Below are positions 1 through 8,863 of a stretch of 64,000 nt of DNA, piece by piece. Position 1 is the stretch's first letter; every line of letters starts with the position of its first letter. The notes beneath the pieces were generated by a model that ran no database searches, had not been told where the DNA came from, and worked only from the letters and a program-made list of their open reading frames with translations. Position numbers and translations under genes: made by a program. The stretch spans positions 1,031,148-1,095,147 of the forward strand of contig BCGN01000003.1 in the NCBI GenBank assembly GCA_001599295.1. The letters are read 5' to 3'. The stretch is from Sporopachydermia quercuum (lineage: Eukaryota > Ascomycota > Sporopachydermiomycetes > Sporopachydermiales > Sporopachydermiaceae).

Positions 1-454
1 ATTAGGAAGTATCGCCGACACTTTTGAAGTTATGGGATTATTACATTTTGCAGCAGATGTTGAAAGAACGGTTGAGAAATGTCATTCAAATATTTGTTCT
101 GGTGGAGCATGTGTTATACAGATTGGTGGTTATGTAGTCATATTATGTGAGGTTCAACGAAGAAAGTTTATTGCATCTTTAGTACCCTTGATTGTTACCG
201 AGCTTTTGAATAAACATCAGCTTGTAGTTGATGTTGTGGCTTTTATTGATAAAGATAAGCTACCAAGATCACCACTTGGAGAAAAACAGAGAAGAAAGAC
301 AATCCAGATGTGGGTGGAGAAGAAGTTCAATCCTATCAATAAGTATGGTGTATGTGCAGGAGAGCAAGCTTTATTGAATCGCTTGGTGATGCGTGGTGAG
401 CTTTCCGGAGATTATGAAGTAGCTGTTTCGAGTCAAGCTCCAGTGAGGAAATGA
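1..454 (+). CDS. C-terminal end of a DIP2/CMR2-like AMP-binding-fold protein (5' partial)
   Basis: The reading frame is open from base 2 at the window edge, so only about the last 150 residues are present. They resemble the extreme C-terminus of the DIP2 family (S. cerevisiae Cmr2/YOR093C): a 'GSIADTFEVMGLLHF' stretch like DIP2 'GSLDETLELRGMRYHP', a 'VEKCHSNI' segment, a hydrophobic 'VVILCEV' strand, then 'HQLVVDVVAFID' and 'GEKQRRK'. In that family this is the C-terminal subdomain of the last acyl-adenylate-forming-like domain. Cmr2 function is poorly defined, so I assign no reaction. The stop is the TGA at 452-454. The family match is from memory and no alignment was run, but the order of motifs along the whole fragment makes it fairly convincing. 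Confidence 0.75.
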   Translation, partial: LGSIADTFEVMGLLHFAADVERTVEKCHSNICSGGACVIQIGGYVVILCEVQRRKFIASLVPLIVTELLNKHQLVVDVVAFIDKDKLPRSPLGEKQRRKTIQMWVEKKFNPINKYGVCAGEQALLNRLVMRGELSGDYEVAVSSQAPVRK

Positions 455-1430
455 TGACATGAGAAAGGAGGTAGGTAATGAGTTGACGAGGGGGATGCTT
501 TTGGAGATCCATTAGTAGAGTTTAACTTATCAATGCAGGTACCAAATCTATGCATAAGATCTGGAACTTTATTTCATGAGCTTTATTTCGTTCGTTTCAT
601 GAGGACAGGGAATCGGAAGAAGGCCTAATGGGAAACCAAATATATTCTATAGTGGTGTGGGATGTAATAGTAGTGTATCATTATAATAATATTTTTGAAA
701 TATTGTGCTTGAAGTTACTTCCCTTATACAAAAAGGATATCCTTTGTAGGAAGGAGGGAATTTAAAGGACAGATTGTAGGGTTGATGAATATAGGTAGTA
801 AAGTAAAGTACTGGAATGACCCTGATTGTTTTTACTGGAGAAAGCTGTTTCATTTTCTCAGCAGATAGTCTTCTTGATAGATAAGATAAAGGGTGAGAAA
901 GATCTTACTAATCATCACATTTCGTAGTATCTCTTCAAAGTCATTTTTATTTTGAGAACATTTCCGAGATCTCCCGGACATCTCATCTCATTTGATGGAC
1001 TAACTAGAGCCTTGCTCCCCTGACCATAATCATCTTTTTTGACCATTCTCTCTTATATAACTTATGAAGCAGCAATTACAAACTCAGTGAATCCTTGTAG
1101 CAAGTTATCATTCATACATTCAGTTGCCACTATTAATGTAACATTTTCCCTAGTACCCCGTGAAATACCTAGTCCCATCAACCAATGATAACTGTCCCTT
1201 GACACTCTGTCCGGTGTTTTCTCTTTAACAAATCCTCCAAAATTCTTCCAAATAATAAACTGGCAATCACTTCACTACTCTCGATAGCAATGTATATCTC
1301 ATAGTACTTATAGCACTAACTTTTTATACCTTATTTGTTGATAAGGTATTCATTAGTGGGAATCTGTTGTTATAAAGTTGTCTTTTGGTGGAATTACATT
1401 GAAATCGTAATATCAACAGTCTCTGTAAAA
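455..1430. other. Intergenic, about 1 kb upstream of the thioredoxin gene
   Basis: No convincing gene is seen on either strand. The open frames are short, lack codon-like composition and have no family resemblance. The stretch must hold the 3' end of the DIP2-like gene and the promoter of the thioredoxin gene. I recognise no specific regulatory motif. Confidence 0.5.
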
Positions 1431-1838
1431 ATGTTTGCGAAAGCATCAAGAAATGGGATATTCGTCAGTAGGCAAGCAAGCCAATCTATTCGATCATTCA
1501 CATCAACAGGAGCCAAGATGATCCAAGAGATTAAAGCTATGAAAGATTTCCAATCCTCTATTGAAAAGCCCAAACTGAGTGTTGTTGATTTCTATGCTAC
1601 CTGGTGTGGACCTTGTAGAGCTATTGAGCCAGTGTTCTTGAATTTTGAGAAACAATTCCCAGATGCTTCTTTCCTCAGAGTAGATGTTGATGAAGCCAAT
1701 GATATTGCTATGGAATATGGTGTGACTGCCATGCCTACATTTATGTTATTTAAAGATGGTGCCAAGTTGACAACTATTGTTGGTGCTAATCCTGCTGCTT
1801 TACAAAAAGCTATTACACAGTTTGTTAAAGATGAATAG
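1431..1838 (+). CDS. TRX3: Mitochondrial thioredoxin (TRX3-like)
   Basis: A 135-residue thioredoxin with the redox site WCGPC (Cys59 and Cys62), the preceding 'VVDFYAT' strand and the cis-proline turn 'AMPTF'. The first ~30 residues (MFAKASRNGIF...RSFTSTGA) are rich in Arg, Ser and Ala and lack acids, as in a mitochondrial presequence. S. cerevisiae Trx3 is 127 aa with the same design. I chose the ATG at 1431. An in-frame ATG at 1335 would add 32 hydrophobic residues that spoil the presequence. In the family, the enzyme reduces protein disulfides in the matrix with electrons from thioredoxin reductase. The assignment to the mitochondrial rather than cytosolic thioredoxin rests on the extension. 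Confidence 0.9.
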   Translation: MFAKASRNGIFVSRQASQSIRSFTSTGAKMIQEIKAMKDFQSSIEKPKLSVVDFYATWCGPCRAIEPVFLNFEKQFPDASFLRVDVDEANDIAMEYGVTAMPTFMLFKDGAKLTTIVGANPAALQKAITQFVKDE

Positions 1839-2082
1839 ATGAGAAGGGTTGTGCGCTCTCCTGGTGCTGGTTGAAGACGGTTATTTACGACATTATGAGT
1901 AGGACATACAAGACTGGAATACTTGAGAATTATAAATCACAATATGCTACATTGAAATAGATATCTACGGTGAAGTTTCGTTTAATATTGACTAATCAAG
2001 GCCCTTGTTATTCTTACTATACTACATACTCATCCTAACAACCGATTTCATCAAATTTTGATTACAAGTCCGATGATTTATT
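1839..2082. other. Short convergent intergenic gap
   Basis: This 244-base gap lies between the 3' ends of the thioredoxin gene and the minus-strand gene at 2083. It should carry both polyadenylation signals. Nothing else is seen. Confidence 0.5.
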
Positions 2083-2562
2083 TCACTGCTTACCATCAAA
2101 TAACCTAGTTGCAGCAAAAGGTGCCTGATGCTTCAATAAATCTTGGCTAATACCTTCGTCGAAAGCTGTGGCGTTTTCATTCTCGAGTAGCTTGTATTTA
2201 TTCCAATCTATAACTGGAGGTTGAACTATGTTTTGACTTTTTACTTGTTTTAATTCACTTATTCCACCTGTAGCCATAAGTTCTTGTACAACTGACTCTG
2301 GTTCACTTGATTTTTTGCTCTTCAAGTCCTGTAGTATCCTTATATCTGATTCTGCCTTTTCTTTCTGGCTTTTCAGCAGTGACAGCGTAGAACATAGTGC
2401 TATGTAATCTGCGTTAGACTCTAAAGGTTCTATATTTTGTTGATCGGTATTTGTTGTATTCTTGTCCTCATTGGAAGATGAGCTATTTATTTCAAGCAAT
2501 TTTTCAGTGCCTTTATTATCTAATTCCCCGTTCTTTGTCTCTTGATCATAATTCTCTGCCAT
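2083..2562 (-). CDS. Unrecognised small acidic, Asn/Ser-rich protein
   Basis: A 159-residue frame from the ATG at 2562 (MAENYDQE). The first ~50 residues are low-complexity and rich in N, E, T and S. Residues ~52-95 look helical and amphipathic (YIALCSTLSLLKSQKEKAE...RILQDLKSKK), compatible with a short coiled coil. A conserved-looking motif 'PPVIDWNKY' follows near residue 120, then an ordered tail ending 'AATRLFDGKQ'. I do not recognise the family and name no function. The composition gradient (disordered N-terminus, structured centre) and a full-length frame in a short convergent gap argue that it is real. The helical region plus a WxKY motif would fit a small complex subunit, but that is speculation. 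Confidence 0.6.
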   Translation of the reverse strand: MAENYDQETKNGELDNKGTEKLLEINSSSSNEDKNTTNTDQQNIEPLESNADYIALCSTLSLLKSQKEKAESDIRILQDLKSKKSSEPESVVQELMATGGISELKQVKSQNIVQPPVIDWNKYKLLENENATAFDEGISQDLLKHQAPFAATRLFDGKQ

Positions 2563-3120
2563 TTTGTTCAATTGATGTGTTTGTTCACCTCTCTGCCATA
2601 CACATGTCCCCTACCACACGAGCCAAACTTACAGATCAAATAGTATGCCACTAGTAAAGAGTTAAAGCTTGATTATAATTTATTTGGAATTAATAACAAC
2701 CGCCATGATAATATCAACTATGAATGTTCAATAACACACAGCTCATTGCTCCGTCCTGTCTGTGGTAGCTCATTATGTATCACAATGTTTATCGGACAGA
2801 ATCTAATGGAATGCCAATATATTGGAGATGTTTTCTCCAACTTCAGTTTCCGATGTTCTGGAATATTATCATCTCCATTATTTCTAATTTTCATTCACTC
2901 AGACCCTTTTGGAAATCTGCTCAATAGAGTTGAAACTTTTGAGGCCCTTTCAGCTATTTTATAATTCTCGTGACAGGATACTACTTACTTATGAGCTCTA
3001 CTCATCGATCGTTATTAATTGATTGGTAGACTTTTAAAAGCATTTATCATCAATTGATGATCAATTGGTCGATTTACTATATAAACTGGTTGCTCTTCCT
3101 TCATAGATATATTAAACACG
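2563..3120. other. Divergent intergenic region between the unknown small gene and the mini-RRM gene
   Basis: About 560 bases of presumed shared promoter. 'TTGATCAT'/'ATCAATTG'-type repeats occur around 3015-3075, including the near-palindromic run 'catcaattgatgatcaattg' at about 3047-3068. No gene-like frame is convincing. Confidence 0.45.
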
Positions 3121-3505
3121 ATGTCAATTCATCTAGGTATGTATGACATTATTGTTGCTCTGCTTGTAGATACTTCTATTCAGCATTCGAAGTCATCGTA
3201 TTTATTCATTATGGTAATGACAAGAACATGGAATCATGTACATGCAAATAACTATTAACAATATATTCTGACCACTAACATAGCACAATATTTGTTTAGC
3301 TAATTTGCCCAATGTTTCAAGAGACTACATATCAAACCTGCTGATTGCATTTGGGCCTTTGATAGATGTCACAGTCGGTCAATCAGCCAAAGGAACTTTT
3401 GCTGAAGCTACATTTCAAGATACTGAGGACAGTGAAGAAGCTATAAAGAATTTGGATTATAGCGAGATTGAAGGAAAGGTGATAAGGGTGACCAAAAGAG
3501 GGTGA
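3121..3505 (+). CDS. Small single-RRM protein, two exons
   Basis: Exon 1 is 3121-3136 (ATG TCA ATT CAT CTA G). The intron is 3137-3299 (GTATGT donor, CACTAAC branch site at 3273-3279, TTTAG acceptor). Exon 2 is 3300-3505. The spliced product is about 73 residues: MSIHLANLPNVSRDYI... followed by GTFAEATF and a final 'GKVIRVTKRG'. This is one complete RNA-recognition motif, with an RNP2-like strand (IHLANLP), an RNP1-like strand (KGTFAEATF) and the helix 'EEAIKNLDYSEIEG', somewhat like poly(A)-binding-protein RRMs. The splice restores the RNP2 strand at the domain start, which supports the model. It presumably binds RNA; the target is unknown. No further domain is present before the TGA at 3503-3505. 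Confidence 0.75.
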
Positions 3506-4619
3506 AATGGCTGTTTTATGTGTTTTGATGCTTTTAATGTATTTTGATGAGTGAAAGGTGCTGGTAGCATAAATATATGAAGTGGGGTCAACAGAGAATC
3601 AACGAACGCAATATCTCCAGTAGACCTGTTGCTAAAAGCAGCAACAGCTTTAACTCTGCTTATATTTAATCCTGTCTCAAAATAGCCATATGACACGTAT
3701 TGGTCAGGATCATCATTCTTAAAAGTATATTTCAATGACAGGCATACAGGGTACAAAGATATTATTACCTTCTGTATGGTGATTTCACATAATACCAGCT
3801 ATTTGGAAGGTTGATGTGATTGAAAAATGTATCATTATCAACTATCTTCATACAACATCATATAAATATGTTGATTATGCTCTGATATAATAAGTAATGA
3901 AAAGATATCATGTTTATTTGATGCATTGCTAGTCTACTATTAAGTTAATTCTCTAGTAAGCAAAAGAATGATGGTCATTATCGTATGATCTCGTATAATA
4001 AAACTACTATAGTAACAATAAGTTACATTCAATATATAAATAATTCTTTAAATTAACATATACAACCATAATATCAAAGTAAACTAAACGAAAGTAAAAT
4101 CAAAAGAAATATGTATATCCTGTAATCGATAGAAATAAAGATAAAAGAAATAGCTGTACAGCCAAGTAAATGAATNAATAAATAAATAAAGCCAATGCTA
4201 CCCCTTTTTTCTCTCCTTTTCTCTCCTTTTCTCGGTTCCCCTTCTCCCCAATTAGCAATAGAACGAATCAAATAATAAACGGGTATAAAGAAAAATAAAC
4301 ATAGGTTAAAGTGAAAAAAAGTATTGATGATTGAGTATGAAAATTGATACCATATAGGAACAATGTATGATATAGATAATAGGAAACTCATGAACAAGTG
4401 AATAATAGAAGGAAAAAATATAAAGAAATTGAACCCCCAATAATGCCGAAAATATATGGTAATGCAATTATTTCAGTCAAATGAAAAAGTACTAAATGTT
4501 TATATGCGTATCCTGCATACAAATTTTATTCCATATCAACAGTAGTACTTTACTTTTACCACAGTAGATAGTAGATAGTAGATGATGATTGAACGTTGAT
4601 GCCATTAAATGTAATTTCA
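3506..4619. other. Convergent intergenic region, 1.1 kb
   Basis: The gap lies between the 3' end of the mini-RRM gene and the 3' end of the cyclin gene. It holds a pyrimidine-rich tract around 4200-4250 (repeated 'tctccttt') and a 'tagatag' repeat at about 4564-4583. The open frames have poor composition (a Phe/Ile-rich 107-codon frame on the minus strand at 4074-4397). I see no gene; long 3' UTRs are possible. Confidence 0.5.
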
Positions 4620-6183
4620 TCACTCATCATCTTCGTCCTCGTCTTTTAGAGATCTATTATAATGCATAACCCTTTTAGCCCATTGTCTAGATAATATACT
4701 CACTTTCATAAACTTCTTAGATGCGTATTTCTTGAAAAAACCTTCATTTTGTATAGGCGCAACTAAGTAATCCATAATCAATTCAACAACGGGCAATATG
4801 TCCTCCTCTTCATATCCACCAGAGTAATGAACTAGATTTGCATTCCATTCATCTTTGTCAAGCATTCGTCTTGCTAGATACATAGACGCTGCGCATACAA
4901 TTGAAGGTTTCATTCCAATGAATCTAGAATCGACAATAGATATCTCTAATAAGTATTTCCCAATGGTTCTTGTTTGAACGTCATAGTTATCGGCTTTTGA
5001 TATTCTACGGAGGAAATTCATAGGATTTGGATAGGCAAGATTGAATTCCAATACTTGTAAAATGAACTTCTCGCCTTCAAGTATATCTTCTTCCGAAAAT
5101 CCATTATCTGTAACGTAAGCGTAATGATCAACAGATGGAGAGAATACTTCTTCATATTTGGCAGCAATGAATAATGAGGATGTAGCTAACAGTTGGAGTC
5201 TGTCAACTTCAATCGATTGTACTGATAAGAATCTATCCATTATATTCACAGCAAGGAACAATGTTTCTGGTAGTAATCTAAATTTTGAATGGACTTCAAC
5301 CAGCCAATCAACAAGAATTCCTCGCATTTCGCTTTTAATGTGTCGTTGCCATCTAAAATAGTCTTTCGATGGTAATGTCGTCAGTTCTAGTTTATGTAGA
5401 TAGTCGAATATTTCAGTTACGTATTCAGAAACCATCAAGGGATCATCACAGTCTTCTTGGTCTAGATCTTCCCAATCTTGGGCAACAGCGATAGCGGTAA
5501 ATGTGGTGGTAGTGTTAGTATTTGCTGTGGTAGCAGAGTTACTTTGTATAATATTTGCAGTAGAAGTTGAACCTGTATCATTTATTGACTCTAGTTGATC
5601 TGTTCTTATGCGTTTGTTATTGATAGTATTGGGTTGAGTAAAAGGTCTTTTCCCGTTCTCATTTGCATCTTCAATATTGGAATGATGACTATTACTTGAT
5701 ATTTCGCCCAAGGCCCTTCTGTCTTGATGATCCGATATCTTATCATAAGTACTAGAATTAACATGATTCGTATTAGTATTAGTATTGAGACTATTCCCAA
5801 ACTTTCGACCTGAAGCAATTGTGTTCTCATTAGCAGATTGTTGAGCAATTGAGCTGGCTGATGGTTTTCCTGCCCTTGTATGTTCTACATTGGCATTGAC
5901 AGCATTGATTAGTTCACCTAAGACAGGTCGCTGTTTCGAAGATTGCTTTCCTTGTAGTGTAGCGTTTTCTTTATTGTCAACATTTAATCCAAGAGCATAC
6001 GCTTTTGCACGTGTAACTCTTCCTGTTGCCATTGAGTTTTCATCTCCTTGATGAGAAGACATTCGTAAATTCTAATACGATGATGTTAGTTGATGATCAC
6101 GTAGTAAAAGAGCACATTACATAGTACTCTTTAAGTATGATAATCCAAGTTAGCAATTGTAAAATACTTACATGGCCAGCCAT
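4620..6183 (-). CDS. CLB2: B-type mitotic cyclin (CLB1/CLB2-like), two exons
   Basis: The cyclin box carries 'MRGILVDWLVEVH', 'LLPETLFLAVNIMDRFLS' and 'AAKYEEVFSPS', followed by a C-terminal cyclin domain ('YPNPMNFLRRISKAD', 'HYSGGY'). The segment just before it (DWEDLDQEDCDDPLMVSEYV) matches the CLB1/2 type. Destruction signals lie in the N-terminus: D-box-like RPVLGELIN and RRALGEISS, and a KEN box in 'DNKENA'. Exon 1 is 12 nt, 6172-6183 (M A G H), with a stop codon just upstream. The intron is 6072-6171 (GTAAGT donor, AACTAAC branch site, TTAG acceptor). Exon 2, 4620-6071, reads N-L-R then MSSHQG in frame, giving 487 aa. The cyclin activates Cdk1 for mitosis and should be degraded through APC/C. 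Translation could alternatively begin at the ATG at 6062. S. cerevisiae CLB2 has no intron. Confidence 0.92.
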
Positions 6184-7228
6184 TTATGAATTATTTGTTT
6201 GACAAAGGTTGTTTCCTTAATTACTTTTGCTTTCCTTTCAAGTCGAAAGAGAGCTAGATGCAGGAGGAAATAATGAGTATGTGTGATGACCTTTCTATAT
6301 GTGAATCGAGTATGTATGTGTAATAAAGCGATGGTGCCGTTTAGTATATCAAACTATGCAAGAAGTACCTGTGTTTAACCGTTAAATCTCAATTTGAGCC
6401 TTTTCACTTGTTAAACGTGTTCTTATGATATTGTTTTGCTTTGATTACTCTTTTGATCCAGTTTATCAATCACCATTCAACCTTTCAGACGCCAACTCTT
6501 CCCTAGTAGCAAACGTGTTCGTGATGAAGTAACAATAAACCTGTTGGCTTTTTATCCTAGATGTTAAAATCAATATCAATCATTAACCTATCTAGTCCAA
6601 CAATGATATTTCACCGTAATCTCTAGCAACGAGGCTTCAATGATCAATGAAAATGAAACATTGATGTAATAGTACTTTCTTTGGTTGAGAACCAGCAGAA
6701 AGATCAATAAATTTTATTGTGATGCCTGATGTTAACTGAGGAGTCTCAAGGGAGATAGTGTAAAGGGCCTAGAGATGTATGAATAAGTAGTAAGGAATCA
6801 GCGAAAGATATAAGGGGATATTGTTGTAGCAACCAGAGGGTCTTGAAAAGGACTAGGGAGCCTTTCGAAAGTAAAGAGGGTGATGCATTCGGAAGTATGT
6901 AAATATGGCAGGGTTTGTCATTGCTAGAAACACTTTAAATATAAACCACTGTGATCTTTGGCCAGGGTGCATACTAGGGTGTTAAAGTAAACTGATTATG
7001 TGATCAGTATAAGAGGGGGGTTAGGAAGATCCGGAGTTTTGCAATGAGATGCGATGTTAAAATCAGGGGTCAAGTTGAAGTTTGATTAATAAAGGTAAGA
7101 GGAGGATTTGATAAGTTGAGTAGTATTATCCTTCCGATAAATATCTGGAAGAAAACGCTACCGAAGTGACAAAGTATATGGTACGGAAGCGTAGGTCCAC
7201 AATTGAAGAGAATCAGAATTTCAGAATC
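6184..7228. other. Divergent promoter region between the cyclin and the DUF2470 gene
   Basis: About 1 kb with no supported gene. It must contain both promoters. Forkhead-like ATAAAC strings occur (e.g. near 6535) but are too weak to call as cell-cycle elements. Confidence 0.45.
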
Positions 7229-7912
7229 ATGGCAGAACAGGCAGCTAAAGAGAGAATCATCTCTCACATGAATAAAGATCATGGTGTCTCAATTATGGAT
7301 TATGTGGCGGTAGACTTGAAGATTTCTCGAAACTCAATTCAATCCGCAGCAATGACTGATATTTTCAATGAAGGAATGAATATAACTTACACTTTATCAT
7401 CAGGAGAGAAGAAAGACACAGTTCTAAAGTTTGAACCACCGATGAAGAGCTTGGGTGAAGCTAGAGAAGTATTGGTAACTAAGGCCAAGGAGAGTGCCAA
7501 AAAGCTAGGGTTCTCACCATTCACTATTAAGAAATATGTTTTCCCAAACACAACCTTCAGTATTGCTATTCTCTCATTGGTGATCTTATTACATGTTGTT
7601 GCTATCTTCAGACAATTCCTTTTCACAAATACTACTTCGCCGTTGGTTCAAGTTGCTTCCTTAGTATTTGGAAATAACGCAGTTGAAATCCTACGAGAAG
7701 CATTCGTTTACAAGTACTCACCACAATTGTTACTTGTCATGTACTTGATACATCTTGTGGAGTTACCTTTTATCTGGAAAGCCGTTGTGAAGTATAGAAC
7801 CCCTTCACCTATCAAATTTTACTGGCTTTGCTCTTTTTTAATTGAAGGAATAGGTGCCATCACTAGATATAAGAAGCTCGTTGATGATATCGAAAATCCA
7901 AAGAAACACTGA
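7229..7912 (+). CDS. DUF2470 domain protein with C-terminal membrane region
   Basis: A 227-residue protein from the ATG at 7229 (MAEQAAKERIISHMNKDHG). An earlier in-frame ATG at 7166 would add 21 basic residues. Residues ~5-95 match the DUF2470 pattern: 'ISHMNKDHG', 'YVAVDL' and 'AMTDIF' as seen in haem-utilisation and pyridoxamine-oxidase-like proteins. The C-terminal half has four hydrophobic segments around residues 105-125, 135-150, 168-188 and 200-215, resembling the fungal DUF4499 region. The combination is common in fungi. I know of no assigned function; in bacterial relatives the domain sits next to haem-binding split-barrel folds. It probably sits in an internal membrane with the DUF2470 domain on one face. 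Confidence 0.75.
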   Translation: MAEQAAKERIISHMNKDHGVSIMDYVAVDLKISRNSIQSAAMTDIFNEGMNITYTLSSGEKKDTVLKFEPPMKSLGEAREVLVTKAKESAKKLGFSPFTIKKYVFPNTTFSIAILSLVILLHVVAIFRQFLFTNTTSPLVQVASLVFGNNAVEILREAFVYKYSPQLLLVMYLIHLVELPFIWKAVVKYRTPSPIKFYWLCSFLIEGIGAITRYKKLVDDIENPKKH

Positions 7913-8183
7913 ACATGAATATAAGATACTCAAGTCTGTCGGAGCTCTTTATGGATATGCCTACATAGACATCAGATGTCTGTATGAATAGTTTTCGCTG
8001 TTATATGTTCATGCAATATCTCTTTTGAGTTATTATGCCCAACAATACAAACCATTTTTCAACTTTTATAATGTTATCATCCTTATCACTTATTACAGTT
8101 TAATGCTTCCTGATTTTGAATAATAAACAAAAATATATTGATGAAAAGATTAAATTTTAAAAAAGTAAAAAAGAAAAAAAGAA
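7913..8183. other. Intergenic gap before tRNA-Val
   Basis: This is AT-rich sequence between the DUF2470 gene and the tRNA. On the minus strand it begins with T-rich sequence just past the tRNA 3' end (8159-8180), a good RNA polymerase III terminator. Confidence 0.5.
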
Positions 8184-8257
8184 TGATTCGACCCAGGATC
8201 GAACTGGGGACGTTCTGCGTGTTAAGCAGATGCCATGACCAACTAGACCATCGAACC
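8184..8257 (-). tRNA. tRNA-Val (AAC)
   Basis: On the minus strand the gene starts GGTTCGATGGTCTAG and folds into a full cloverleaf. The acceptor stem is GGTTCGA/TCGAATC with discriminator A at 8184. The anticodon arm is TCTGC-TTAACAC-GCAGA with anticodon AAC, and the T arm contains GTTCGATCC. It is nearly identical to S. cerevisiae tRNA-Val(AAC) through the D, anticodon and T arms. There is no intron. The A and B boxes are intact, and T-rich sequence follows the 3' end. Length is 74 nt without CCA. Confidence 0.97.
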
Positions 8258-8863
8258 ATCTTAAATGCTTGTGTGATCCTTACATCTTTCTGAAGATATT
8301 TTCACATTACAACTTTACACCTCTTCGCCTACTNTGGGTCAAAATTTAGCACACAAAAAACGAAAACACGAAACTTATATTACTGTAATTATTCAATTCC
8401 CAAACCTTTTACTTACTTCTTAACAAGAACAATTAATCTAAAAATCTATTTCTATGCCGTTTTTCTTTTGTTAGGCACTTAACTTGTCAATCATTTATAG
8501 ATACATTCATGTATTCATTTGTATGTGTATAGGCATTTCAACAGATTTCCTTCCTGCCTTTCTTTGTTGGAATTGTGAATCGTGTTGTATTGACAGTACA
8601 CAAGAATTATCATATATAGCTGTGGTTTGCCTCCTAGAATAGCATATAAGACAAAACGACTGAACTGAACAGCTATACGTATGTTCTTGAGGCTTAGTTG
8701 AAGAGTTAGGGAACTGATGTTCAAAGGGGATAATTGGTTATATGAATCATATGATTGCTTGCCTTGTCTTTATTGAGCTATTGTGATCAGAAGCGAGATA
8801 TTATAGGAAGCAAAGCTAACACATTGCTAGCTTATTCTAATTGCCTGTAAATAAAGATACAAC
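8258..8863. other. Promoter region of the RSC1/2-like gene
   Basis: About 600 bases between the tRNA 5' end and the ATG at 8864. No gene or clear motif is seen; one ambiguous base lies at 8334. Confidence 0.45.

Noticed and set aside
1335-1430. Longer N-terminus for the thioredoxin
   Set aside because: The added residues are hydrophobic and Trp/Tyr-rich. The ATG at 1431 gives a normal presequence and family-like length.
4074-4397. 107-codon minus-strand frame rich in Phe and Ile
   Set aside because: The composition is that of translated AT-rich DNA with a pyrimidine tract. No membrane-protein family pattern is seen.
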